Shown piece by piece: positions 35,339-46,702 of a DNA stretch of 64,000 bases; positions within the stretch are counted from its first letter, which is position 1; every line of letters begins with the position of its first letter. Location: the NCBI GenBank assembly GCA_023525975.1, contig CM042034.1:28787779-28851778 (forward strand). Reading direction: 5' to 3'. A program made the translations under genes and the position numbers. The notes under the pieces were generated by a model, which ran no database searches, had not been told where the DNA came from, and saw only the letters and a program-made list of their open reading frames with translations. Source of the DNA: Smallanthus sonchifolius. Lineage: Eukaryota > Streptophyta > Magnoliopsida > Asterales > Asteraceae.

Positions 35339-36286
35339 TTACATAAAATAAAAAAAAAAAAATTTAATTAAACTATTCTTCGTCCAAATGCATCGCGTGC
35401 TAACAATATGTTCCACAAGATCAAATCGAAGTTTGAAATGTGAATTGGTATCGTGTAACTCCGAAAGGACATCGTCGTCAATAACTGGATTTGTTGGAGG
35501 ATCCCTAATGTAGACCGGTGATATTGCTATTTCGTCATCTTTTATGATCATATTATGGAGTAATATGCACACGCATACACCACATTCCTAATCTTTTCTT
35601 GCTTATGAGAACGGGGGGTCGCCTAAGTATACCCTATTTAGCTTTTAAAACACCGAAAGCTCGCTCGACATATTTTCTTGTCGATTCTTACACCTTTTAA
35701 AACTTATTTTCCTATGGATCGTTGGATAGGAGAACGATTTTACAAAGGTAGGCCAAGTATGGTATATCCTATCGGTAAGATAGTATCCAAGTTTGAATTC
35801 GCGCTCGTTTACATGAAATGGACATTTTAACGCGGTTCGAAGCTGCTCGTCAGTAAATATTGAAGATTGTTGGAGAACATTGATGTTGTTGTTTGAGCCG
35901 GGCGGACCACATAACACATGCCAAAGCCACAAATCATTTGAAGCCACCGATTCGAGCATGATCGTCGGGTATTGGTGATCACATCTCATATATTGTCCAC
36001 ACAGCCTGGTCGGACACATCCTCCAAACAAAATGTGTACAATCAATGCTACCGAGCGTACCCGGAATGCCATATTTTTCTTCATGTGGGTTGTACAAAAG
36101 TGTAACGTCATGGCTTGTCAGTCTACGTAAGAACTCTTTGCCGTATAGTTGAGTTATGTCATTACAAAAATACTCTAGACATTCACGTGAAGTCCTATTT
36201 GCCATACTTAAATACTCATCGTATTCGTCAGAAGGATTACCGGCTGCGAGTTGTTTAACGGCAAATGTACATTTTTGTAACGCCAC
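35339..36286 (-). pseudogene. PIF/Harbinger transposase fragment
   Basis: The frame 36286-35645 contains YGIPGTLGSIDCTHFVW and MLESVASNDLWLWHV, the DDE_Tnp_4 / Harbinger signature around the first catalytic Asp, followed by PGSNNNINVL. The family usually has Asp in this second block (SNNDINVL), so a catalytic residue is probably lost. A stop at 35645 and a frame change separate the C-terminal piece (35572-35339), which has the typical LHNMII block. The N-terminal part is missing or unrecognisable above 36286. It would have cut and pasted Harbinger elements; now inactive. Confidence 0.8.
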
Positions 36287-36985
36287 GGAATTTTTTTTTC
36301 ATCCTCCCGTCTAGGCCTTCTTAGAACCATTCAAATTTTGATTATACATCTCCAACAATTTTTAAAAATAATCATTTTGACATCCGTATTCTTTCACTAA
36401 ACGTACTTTTTTTAAGGTATAATGGATTATATCGACTGACGGTGATATACTGGCACCATAAAGAAGAAGACCGACACCGACTGAAAATCATTGATACCGT
36501 TATATAACTGTTTTTTTATCTATGTTTTGATATCCACAACCGACTGGCCGTAACTTCATACATTTCTTTTATGTATTTAACTACAATTATTTTTGTACTT
36601 AGCCATATTAAGTTCCGCCTCCCGCCATAAAACTCGAGACAAAATTTATTTAATCACATTTTTTTTATACTTACCTACATTAATAACACTTATTTTAAGG
36701 CGAAACATAATTTCTAGTTATCAAGAAATTGTACCCGCAACCACACACAGTCACGTCACAGCACAGAGTCGCTTTCCACCAAATCTTTCATCTCGGCAGC
36801 CATTGCTGTTAGTTACTTTTCATACTTAATTTCGATCTCATTTATCATTCAGATTTTGCTTCTAAGATTCGCCAAATTTCCTTCCGAATTAAGCGAGTCG
36901 GCGCCACCACTGCCGCAGCTGAATCACCGCAGACTCCGACTAGTTTCATCCTCCGGATCCGCCTCTTGTGCGACTACGACTACAG
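36287..36985 (+). other. upstream region and 5'UTR exon of the ADCS gene, with repeat copy 2
   Basis: 36415-36640 is the second copy of the repeat at 33407-33660. The downstream part, about 36720-36985, is GC-richer with pyrimidine-rich runs and ends CTACAG before a GT donor, so it probably holds the transcription start and the first, non-coding exon. I could not fix a TATA box or cap site. Confidence 0.45.
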
Positions 36986-37071
36986 GTATTTAACCCTAAC
37001 CGCACCTCATTTTCCGATTTTCTGAATATACGAATGATTGCTTGTGTAACCGCCATTCATTTACTTATTAG
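36986..37071 (+). other. predicted 5'UTR intron of ADCS
   Basis: The donor TACAG/GTATTT at 36986 and acceptor CTTATTAG at 37071 leave the ATG at 37079 only 7 bp into the next exon. A frame runs through this intron in phase with exon 1, but its start would be GTG, so the ATG at 37079 is preferred. Confidence 0.5.
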
Positions 37072-37078
37072 GTTCAAA

Positions 37079-40000
37079 ATGAATTTCACTCTATGCTCAA
37101 ATCCTTCAGAAATCACCTCACCTTGTTTGGAAAGATCTAAAATCATAAGCATAAATAAATCAATGCCTACGTCATCAATTAGGGCTAGTGATGGTATCCG
37201 AATGTCTGGTCATGATGCTAGGAAGGAGGTGATTTCAAGCCAGTATGTACCAGGTCAACTGGAAGGAACACGGTTAATGGGGAAGCCATTGGCAAAGCCA
37301 AGGCAGAAGTTGGAATTTATCAGGACTTTGTTGATTGATAACTATGATAGCTATACATACAATATATACCAAGAGTTGTCGGTTACTAATGGAAGTAAGC
37401 TCTCTGTATATCTCTCAGCTTATGCTTGAGTAATATATGTATGCTTCTAGGTGTACCTAAATTACCGAAAAAGTCTCATAAGTTTTCGTGTTGTGTAGTA
37501 CCTCCGGTTGTGGTGCGTAATGATGAATGGACATGGGAGGAGGCGTGTTATTATATTTATGAAGAGAGAGCCTTTGATAACATTGTTATATCACCGGGTC
37601 CTGGATCACCGGCTTGCCCGACTGATATAGGTAAGACATCATGTTTGCCAATTGCCATATGCATTACTTATATAATATCATAATGTGTCGGCATGTAGTT
37701 TTCTTGTGGGACCAAATAGTATTTCAAGGTTTATGGTTAATAGTCTGAATTGTATGCTTGCATGATTATTTATGAATTATGAAATGTTGGACTATATTAT
37801 TCTGAGTTTTGTCTATAAAATGTGACGAGACATGCCAAGTAATAATGTGGGATAATCTAATCCTATGTAGTCATAGGCGCGCAAGGTGCTCGCCTAGATT
37901 GCCAGGCATAGTGATACCGCTTCGTGTCCATCAAGGCGCACAAACGCAAATTCCAGCCAATTTCTGCAAAAACTGGTCTGAAATAGCTCAAACTGGTCTG
38001 AAACATCCAAAAATGGCCTGGAACCAGCCTCAACTAGCCTAAAACATGTCTAAAACCACTAAAAATGGCATCTTGCTTAAAAAAGCACTCACTTTTTAAG
38101 CGCCTTTGATACGAACTGGGTTCTATCAGCCTTGTCGTACGCCCACGGCTCACCCTTTGCGCCTTGAGTGCGCCTAGCACCTTCGACTTTCTAGATCTAG
38201 TCATTCTTTAGGCAAAATTTGTTATGAAAATAAATCCAAAATATTCTCTTAGTGATAGGTTCTTGGAATGAGAATAAAGTCTCCCAGCATGTCTAATTGT
38301 CTAGCCACTGGTTCACTTTCTAAATAACGTTGATTATGCTGGTAATACTGTTGATTTTTCACCTATGAATTCAGCATAGTGTAAATTCAGTTATCTGTCA
38401 TATTGGAGAAACTAACTGAATTTTTGGGGACATAACAGGAATTTGTCTTAGGTTGCTGCTAGAGTGCGCAGACATTCCAATCTTGGGTGTCTGTCTTGGA
38501 CACCAGGTATTTTTTTAAAGTTGGTTTTAATGTTCTTCATTTCAGTAGCTTGTATGTAACCTGTCAGCTATCATGCTTATTTTGAATGCAACACACATAT
38601 TCCAAAAAACTTGCATTCGCGCATAGTTTTCTTCATAAAACTTCATTTATTGTTTTTCTTGAGAGTAATTATCGTCTAGGTTCAGTTACTCTTACCTCTT
38701 CTGGGTGATATTGGCATTTTTCAAGCTATCATATGGTAAACTGAGGTTTTCTGATAGTGAAGAAATTGAATGTGAATTCCATGTTATTTAATCTATTGAA
38801 GAGGTGTTTTGCTATACAATATGTGGCATCAGTTTGAATATTTTTCATTACAAGAGTGATCTCTACCCTTTGTTTGTTTCAACTATTTTAATAAATGTCA
38901 TTTCAATCTAATATCTTGACTAGCATCACAAGCTCACATCTGATTCAGATCTATTGTAGTAATTGTTCTTTTTTGTATATTCTCCATCATAATGCTGAAG
39001 AGTAAATTACTTGTAGAGTTGCCAATTTAGACCCATCTACTCATGAATGGGTAGATTCAGGTTATGTAATATCTAGCAGGTTGAACAATTAAAAAAAAGT
39101 AGCTAAAAGGCAACGGGTCAAAAGTCAATCAAAGCTTATCTTTAATTGCATAAAACTTCCTAAATCATAAAATAAATTGTCATTGAAACAGTATAATCTT
39201 TGTTATCATATTTGACTCACCAATATAAAATGTTAGATTATTTTAACTAGAGTGTTTCGGGGCAACCTTACACATTTCTAACCGTATCAAAGATAACTGT
39301 TTTGACCCAAACCTGTTCCGACCCTTAGCCACCCCATTTCGTCCCTCTATATGGCTCATAGGTTGAACTATGCTCTCATCCACTTTAATGCTTTGACAGG
39401 CCTTAGGATATGTGCATGGTGCAGAGGTCATCCATGCCTTTGAACCTGTCCATGGACGTCTGAGGTATATAAACTTTAGTAATGTGGTTGTAATCAATAT
39501 TCATGATCTCCATCATTTAGACTGAACTGAAAATCTGCCATGCCATTGATGCCAATAAGAACCACATTTCGGTTCAGCTATCATATTAAGATATGCAATT
39601 TGACATCAATATTGTATTGTGCTTTGGCTATTTCAATCACTTTCTCTATAATCTTGGATCATAACACTCTACTTTAGTTGGCTGTGGATTTCTCTGATCG
39701 TTATAGTTTTTCTTTAGTGAAATTCAGCATAATGGATGCAGCCTGTTTCATGGTATTCCTTCTGGCAGAAATTCTGGTTTTAAGGTCAGTATGATTCAAC
39801 ATACATAATGACAAAAAGAAACAGTAAATAGAATTTAGAACTAATTACACGGATGGTCCCTTTGGTTTGATCAAATTACGGTTTTCGTCCCTGGGATTCA
39901 AAAATTACAAATTTGATCCAAAATAGTTTGATTTTGTTGCACCCATGGTCTCTGAAGTGGATGAGGGTTAACTTTTTCTGTTAAATATGTGTTAAATGAC

Positions 40001-43000
40001 CAAAATACCCTTCCATATTAAAAATAGAAAATAATAAAATCAAAAATTAAAAATATGATAATATATTTAATGGTGGGCCATGTATGTTTAGAACCTCTAA
40101 AAAAAAAGGTAAAAGACTAAAAGGAAACCAGATCCATCTTCATCATTGTGCCTAACACCACCACCACACACTTTCACCATTGTCGCCGACCTCCCTTCAT
40201 TGTGCCTAACACTATCGTTCAAATCTATTACGCCATGGCCGGAAATGATGGTGAGATGTAGAAGAACCCATGGCCAGAAAATACGGCGACCTGCAGCAGC
40301 GCCGCCACCACCGAACCAACCGCCGCCACCACCATGTCCAGCTCCTGCCTCCTCCGGTTTCTTGGTGGCAGATCACGGCGGTAGAAATCGGATGCCGCGG
40401 GTTTCTTGGTGGCAGATCACGACGGCGACATTCAGGTGAACAGCCGCAATGGGTACCAAATCATCTTCGACAGTCGGAAACTGAATTGACAAATTGAAGC
40501 TACAGGGCTTCATGATTTAGGAATGTGATATGGTAATTTTTTCGCCGGAAAAGACGGCCCACCGGAGGAAACGACCGATCTGAGATAAAGGGGTGAAGCA
40601 CTAATCGTCGGCTTCTTGGGGAGGAAGAGAGATTGTGTTAATCAATAAATAAGGGAACTCGTGGCGGGTTTCTTGAAACTCCGACTGCTTCTAGGTATCG
40701 CCGGCGACGTTGAATAAGGTGGGTGGTGGAAGGTGTTAGCAGTGGGGGTTTCAACAGGAAGGGAGGGGGTTAGGGTTAAATGGTCCTGGAGGGTGAGAGG
40801 GGTTCTACGGTGGTGTTCGGTGGTGGTGGTCGCCGGAAAGGAAGTCTGAGAGGTCTTGAGGTTGGGGAAGATGAAGGGGGTGGGGTCCACATAAAATTTA
40901 TATTCATTAATTTAATTAATTAGGTGGGGTCCATATAAACATAATTTAATTTTTAATTATTTTATTTAATTTTAAGGGTATTTTCGTCATTTTAAAAAAA
41001 GTTAACAGAAAACTTAACCCCATCCACTTCACCATGGGTGCAACAAAATCAAACTATTTTGGACCAAATTTGTAATTTTTGAATCCCAGGGACGAAAACC
41101 GTAATTTGACCAAACCACAGGGACCATCTGTGTTATTAGTTCTAGAATTTAACTTTCAGAGACGCAAAACGGTGGTAGCCCACTTCTTTATATCCATTCT
41201 AAAGAATCAGTATATTATTTATTAACACAATGGTTCATTGATAGCTTATGGAGCATTTTGATGACTATGGTTTCTGAATCAATGCAGGTGGTTCGATATC
41301 ATTCCCTTATGATAGATGCAAAATCACTTCCAAAGGAACTCATACCTTTAGCATGGACATGTTCCACTGATACAATCTCTTCTCTGGTTGACCAAAAAAC
41401 TGACCTTAATGCTTATGAAAGTCAACATGACCGAGAAAAATCTAATTCAGGGCTTTCAAATTGCATTGAAGGTATGCCTGACATGATGGTTCTCATGGGC
41501 ATCATGCACTCCACAAGACCTCATTATGGTTTGCAGGTGGGCCTTGATCTTTGTTTGCATTACAATTCAACACATCTGTGAGCTAATCATATTTTCCCCT
41601 TGAACTGCAGTTTCATCCTGAGAGCATTGCCACATGTCATGGGAGTCTGATATTCAAAAATTTTAGAGATATTACTGAAGATTTTTGGGGCTGGAAAGAC
41701 CCTTCCTCCATTAGTGAGAGGAAGTTACAATATAATGGTAAACTACTAAGTTAGATAAACCATTTACTCAATATCTTCAGTATATTCGAGTTGCTTCTGT
41801 AGGGTCCTCAAGAATTGCAAACTTAAGTTACGTAAAGCATGCCTTCATGTATATGTAATCTCCATATTAGCAATATCTTCTTTAGAGGTGGCAAAATGGG
41901 TGGATATTTAATGTACTAATAACATTATTAAATTATATTCAAACTTTTTTTCTTTTGTTATTAGCACTGAGCAGTAAACTTTACTTAGCATGCATGCAGG
42001 TGGGAAATGGAAGCTGGCAGTTTAAAAATAACTCTACAACTGCATATGCGTCGGTTTTTAATACAAACCATGTCAACATGTACAAGATGGTAAAACCGTC
42101 AAATTTGAGCAACGGGGTCAAGTTTTTGAGATTACAATGGAGAAAACTTGAGAATTTATCTTGTCAAGTTGGTGGTGCAAAAAACATATTTCTTAAGTTG
42201 TTTGGAGATGAGAAGGCTGAAAACACCTTTTGGCTAGATAGCTCATCTACTGAAAAGGTATATCGTTTGCTTTATAACTCTGATTGTCCTTAGAGGTTGC
42301 AAGATAGGTGGGGGCCAGTTGGGTTGGTTAACAATTTGAACATGTGTGGTTGGTTGAGTTGACCCGTAAACACTTTTTTGTTCATTTTTAAATTTTTAGC
42401 AAGTAATTAATGCATCGAGTTTGATTATAAAAATCAATTTATTACAATAATAGTCTAGATCTTTGAATAAAGCAATTAAGGAAGTTTTATGCACTAAAAG
42501 TACGCTTAGGAGTTAGGACAACATTCAACCTATCTGACGCAGTTGGGCCATATTCTAAAATTTGATCCATTTGGGATAAAGAGTAGAGTACCCAAATTGA
42601 CCTGGTCAGAAGTAAATGGGTCGAATTTTTTTCTCTTATTTTGACCGTTCAAGAAAAGGATGTACATGTGATTAGGGATGTTCGGAAACCTTTGAAACTG
42701 GCTGAACCGCCCAAACCAAGCTAAATCGGGTGCCATGGTCGGGTTAGGAATAATACGGCTCGTTCCATGGTTCGGAACCGGCCGGGAAAACCGAACTGTC
42801 TTAGATAATATTAAAAAATTAAAAATTTAATAATTTTTTCTGAAACTACATAAAATTTTAATAATTTTTTTTTCATGTATATTAATCTAACAATTATAAT
42901 ACGTACATATAGATTATTAATCTAACTGATTTCTTGTTGATGATTTTTTTTTCTTCACTTATTTTTGTAAATCTCTTTGATACTTGAAAGCAATGTTTTG

Positions 43001-46000
43001 AAACCCGGACCGGACCGGCCGGTCGGACCGGGAACCGGTGGTCTGACTGGTCCGGTTACATGTGTTGAACCGTTTCTGCAGCGAACCGGTGGTCGGACCG
43101 GTTGAACCGGCGGTCGGACCGGAAACCGGGTGGTCGGACCGGTTGAACCGCTTGACTATTTTTTTTTTTTTTTTTTTTTAAATCTTTTTTAAGTCTCTTG
43201 GCTTCTTATTTCGTAGGTAATTGTTAGTTTAAAATTATTGGAATTGACTTGTTGGTGGTTTTTGAAAGGATTAAAAGCTATTTAGACTGATATATTTTTA
43301 TAATATTTATGACGTCGTCCGGTTCTTAAATCCGGTCCGACCGGTCGGACCGGTCCGACCAGTGGACCGGTAAGGAGACCGGTTCGACGTCCGGTCCGGT
43401 TCTGAAAACATTGCTTGAAAGGTAAAACTTTTGGTCTTCTTTTTTATTTTGCTCTATTTTGTTGAACTTTCGAAGATAAAAACATTGAAAATGGTAAGAT
43501 TCCATGTTTAAAAAAACGGGCCATGCCGCCAAAACCGAACCGTTTCGGCCAACCCAGCCAGTTTGGTTTAGTTTATCCAAAAACCTTAGTTACCGGTTCG
43601 GACCAGAAATCCTGCCAAAACCTGCCGAACCGGACGGTGAACATCCCTACATGTGATTATATAACATTCTTAACACCAGAAGATGTTTCTGTATGGGGAA
43701 TGTTTTCATCTGGTAGAAGTTTGGTATCAGACCCTAAGTTTATAGCTCATATCGTCGCATAGTTTCAAGGTTAGAGCAGAGCGACACAAATATGCTATTC
43801 CAAAATTTTATCTAATAGCAGCATAATTCCTTACAGTTATAACGAATCAGTAGTATTTATTAATGTCCCTACTATATGTTCGCTCATTATGCAGAGAAGA
43901 GCAAGATTTTCATTTATGGGTGGAAAAGGCGGGCCTCTTTGGAAGCAGATAACGTTCATATTGTCAGAGTCAGACCCAAGGTTTGAATAAAGATCACTTA
44001 TGATTTGCTATCTAGTGATTAGCAAATCACCATATTCTTTTAAACTTCAATCATGTATATAATCTAGGGGTGTGCATGGGTCGGTTTACCCTCTAACCGG
44101 ACCATAACCGAGCATTCGGTAATCGTCCGGTTAGTCGGTTTCTCTGCTCACCTCTAATTTAAATTATCTTTTTGCAAGGCATGATATACAAAATGTATTT
44201 CTTTCAGTACGGTTACATGCACAAGTGGAGGTCATATTTCAATTGAAGATGCTCAAGGGTTGTCTGCAACCACATTTTTGGAAGATGGTTTCTTTAATTT
44301 TATGAACAAGGTATGAAGGAAAAGTTCTGGACTCCCTCTTTCATGATATATACATACTAGTTTTATAATTTTTACAGACTAGTTTTATTATTTTTACAGA
44401 CATTTCATTATTTTTTTGTCAGGAACTTCAATCTATTCGTTATGATGAAAAAGATTATGAAGGATTACCGTTTGAGTTTCATGGTGGATACATTGGCTAT
44501 CTTGGGTATGTAAATTTCATTTTTGGAACTTAAGGTGGCAATTATCTACCCATTCATAAGGTTATATTCTATTTTTAAAGGGTCCAAAGGTGAAACAAGA
44601 CAAAAAGTAGATGAAAAGGAAACGGGTCACATGGGTTGGAAGTTGCTCAAAGTGTATATTTTTAATGCATAAATCCTCATTATTAAAGAACCCGTTTTGA
44701 CATTTACAAAATTTACACATTTGACCCGAACCCGTTACCAAACATGACCTACTCGCGCATTTGCCACCTCTAGTTGGGACAATCTTTGATTTTTACTTCT
44801 TTTTCAAATTTCATTAACTTCAAAATTTCACATGCAGATATGGCCTGAAAGTTGAATGTGGTGTACCATATAACTGTCACAAGACGGAAACACCAGACGC
44901 TTGTTTCTTCTTTGCAGACAACCTTATAGTCATCGATCATTTCAACGACGACATATACATTCTCTCTATACATGATCAAACAACAAAAAAAACTACTTGG
45001 TTAGATGACAATGAGCAGAAGCTAGTCACCATGAAAGCTTCTGCTCCCAAAACTTTATCATCTCAAATTTGTGTCCCAATGAACACGGGCTTCATTTATG
45101 ATAAAACTCAAGAGCAATACATGGAAGATGTGGAGAAATGCCAGAAATACATTAAAGATGGAGAAAGCTATGAGTTGTGCCTCACGACTCAGATGAGAAA
45201 GAAAATAGGAGATGTTGATCCTTTGGGGCTTTACCTCCACCTCAGAGATAAAAATCCCGCACCTTATGCCGCCTGGCTTAACTTTTCTAAAGAGAATTTG
45301 ACTATTTGCTGTTCTTCCCCCGAGAGATTCTTACGGTTAGATAGAGACGGTATTCTGGAAGCAAAACCTATTAAGGGAACCATCGCCCGTGGGTCAACAC
45401 CTGTCGAAGACGAGATGCTTAGATCACAACTACAACACAGGTATTGCATTTGCAGTGTCGGTATTTGGAGGGGGAAAAATTGGTGGCAAGGTGGGTGGGT
45501 TTGGTAATTTGTCAAAATGGATTGAGTTGAAACTTGAAATGGGCCGAGTTGGTTTTTGTTGACCCGCAAGCACTTTTTGTCGATTTTTTTTTAAAACTTG
45601 ATTTATAATTTAATGCGTTAATTATGATTATGAAAACAATACAATAATCAAAATGGGCTAAAATTGCCGCCTTTAAGGAAAAACAAAATAGGTGATTTTC
45701 AAATGGATACATAGTTTAATGTGGGGGTGTAAAAGAGCCGAGACCCTCGTGTGCTACTCGAGATCGGCTCACTAAAAGCTTGAACCCAACCGAGCTTGAG
45801 CCAATTGGAGCTCGTTTAATAAAAGAGCTCGAGCCTAAGCCCAAGCTTCACTTATCAAGCTCGACTAGGCTCGCAGCTTGAACATGCCTATTATTATTGA
45901 TATAGTTTTTACATAATATATTAAATACATATTTACATAATTATTATTATTATATATAAATTATGATAAAATAACTAAATATTATAATATTATGTCGGAT

Positions 46001-46702
46001 ATAAATATTATAATTATATTAAAAAACGATTACAAATAAATTAATTAATTAATTAATTAATAAATAATATATGAGCCTAGCTCGAGCTTTAGAAAGAGAG
46101 CTCGAGCTCTCTTAGCTTAAATAACCTCGCTCGAGCTTGACTGGGCTTGTTTAGACCCCTAGGAAGATGGAGAACCTTAACGACTCCTATTATCTGTCAA
46201 CAGTGAAAAGGATCAAGCAGAAAATCTGATGATAGTTGACCTCCTACGGAACGACCTAGGTCGTGTATGTGAACCCGGGTCAGTCCATGTCCCCCATCTG
46301 ATGGAAGTCGAATCATACGCAACAATCCACACCATGGTAAGCACAATCCGTGGAAAGAAACGGTCCGATCTAAGTGCAATTGATTGTGTTAGAGCAGCAT
46401 TCCCTGGTGGATCAATGACAGGTGCACCCAAATTAAGATCAATGGAACTCCTTGATTCTCTTGAAAGTTGCTCCAGAGGGATCTACTCTGGCTGCATCGG
46501 CTTCTTTTCTTTTAACCAAACATTTGATCTCAACATTGTTATACGAACCGTGGTGGTCCACCAGGGTGAGGCTTCGGTTGGTGCAGGTGGTGCCATTGTG
46601 GCTCTTTCTAGTCCTGAAGAAGAGTACAAAGAAATGGTTTTAAAAGCAAGAGCTCCGGTCAATGCTGTGGTGGAGTTTGAACATATATCCTTGGAACAAT
46701 AG
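37079..46702 (+). CDS. ADCS: aminodeoxychorismate synthase (bifunctional PabA-PabB), plastid
   Basis: This enzyme makes 4-amino-4-deoxychorismate from chorismate and glutamine, the first step of p-aminobenzoate and folate synthesis in plastids. Coding exons: 37079-37394, 37499-37630, 38439-38506, 39400-39464, 39718-39784, 41288-41536, 41611-41737, 41989-42257, 43895-43980, 44208-44310, 44423-44505, 44838-45440, 46204-46702. All 12 introns are GT-AG, phases agree, and the sum is 2,667 nt (888 residues), close to other plant ADCS. A Ser/Thr-rich leader (about 1-70) looks like a transit peptide. The glutaminase half has DNYDSYTYN, GPGSP, GVCLGHQ (Cys about 168) and FHPES (about 300). The synthase half has DGESYELCLTTQ, PIKGTIARG (Lys about 701, the ADCS nucleophile where anthranilate synthase has Ala), DLLRNDLG, FPGGSMTGAPK and GAGGAIV. 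Stop TAG at 46700. No broken codon seen. Confidence 0.93.
37875..38175. mobile_element. MITE-like foldback in ADCS intron 2
   Basis: The ends AGGCGCGCAAGG and (complement) AGGCGCACTCAAGGCGC form an imperfect inverted repeat. The inside is repetitive (CTGGTCTGAAA, TGGCCTGGAA). A target duplication was not found, so the superfamily is open. Confidence 0.5.
39838..41142. mobile_element. MULE-type foldback element in ADCS intron 5
   Basis: Inverted ends of about 190 bp begin GAACTAATTACACGG and finish (complement) GAACTAATAACACAG. The perfect 9-bp duplication TAGAATTTA flanks it (39829-39837 and 41143-41151). The interior (about 40140-40890) is unusually GC-rich with CCGCCACCACC-type words and CGCCGGAAA, unlike the AT-rich ends; this could be captured host sequence, as in Pack-MULEs, or ancestral element sequence. 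No transposase. It enlarges intron 5 to about 1.5 kb but leaves both splice sites intact. Confidence 0.85.
42673..43649. mobile_element. hAT element in ADCS intron 8, interrupted by a second hAT
   Basis: The ends TAGGGATGTTCGG and (complement) TAGGGATGTTCACC are inverted repeats, flanked by a perfect 8-bp duplication CATGTGAT (42665-42672 and 43650-43657). The inside has a CCGAACCG-rich composition. The element at 42991-43413 with its own 8-bp duplication sits within it, leaving about 546 bp of original sequence. Non-autonomous. Confidence 0.83.
42991..43413. mobile_element. hAT-type MITE, inverted copy of 33690-34117
   Basis: Flanked by a perfect 8-bp duplication CTTGAAAG (42983-42990 and 43414-43421). 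The ends CAATGTTTTGAAACCCGG and (complement) CAATGTTTTCAGAACCGG are inverted. The whole sequence is the near-identical reverse complement of 33690-34117, with a longer T run in the centre (about 43158-43179). Confidence 0.9.
44533..44769. mobile_element. small MITE-like element in ADCS intron 11
   Basis: The ends AGGTGGCAATTA and (complement) AGGTGGCAAATG are inverted repeats 237 bp apart. Related single ends (AGAGGTGGCAA, AGAGGTTGCAA) occur in other ADCS introns near 41886 and 42294. The target duplication is unclear. Confidence 0.5.
45723..46160. mobile_element. hAT-like MITE in ADCS intron 12
   Basis: The ends GGGGTGTAAA and (complement) GGGGTCTAAA form short inverted repeats. Subterminal parts carry many GAGCTCGAGC / GCTCGAGCTT words on both sides, and the centre is AT-rich. 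The structure is typical of short hAT MITEs, but an 8-bp duplication was not confirmed. Confidence 0.55.

Noticed and set aside
36968..37078. N-terminal extension of ADCS through the 5'UTR intron
   Set aside because: The frame is open, but its first codon is GTG and a GT-AG intron covers most of it; the ATG at 37079 fits a plant start.
37875..38175. An extra ADCS exon in intron 2
   Set aside because: The exons on either side join in phase without it, and the segment is a foldback repeat.
40146..40890. GC-rich frames inside ADCS intron 5 as a possible nested gene
   Set aside because: They lie inside a transposon with intact ends, and no conserved protein is recognised; kept only as a possible captured fragment.
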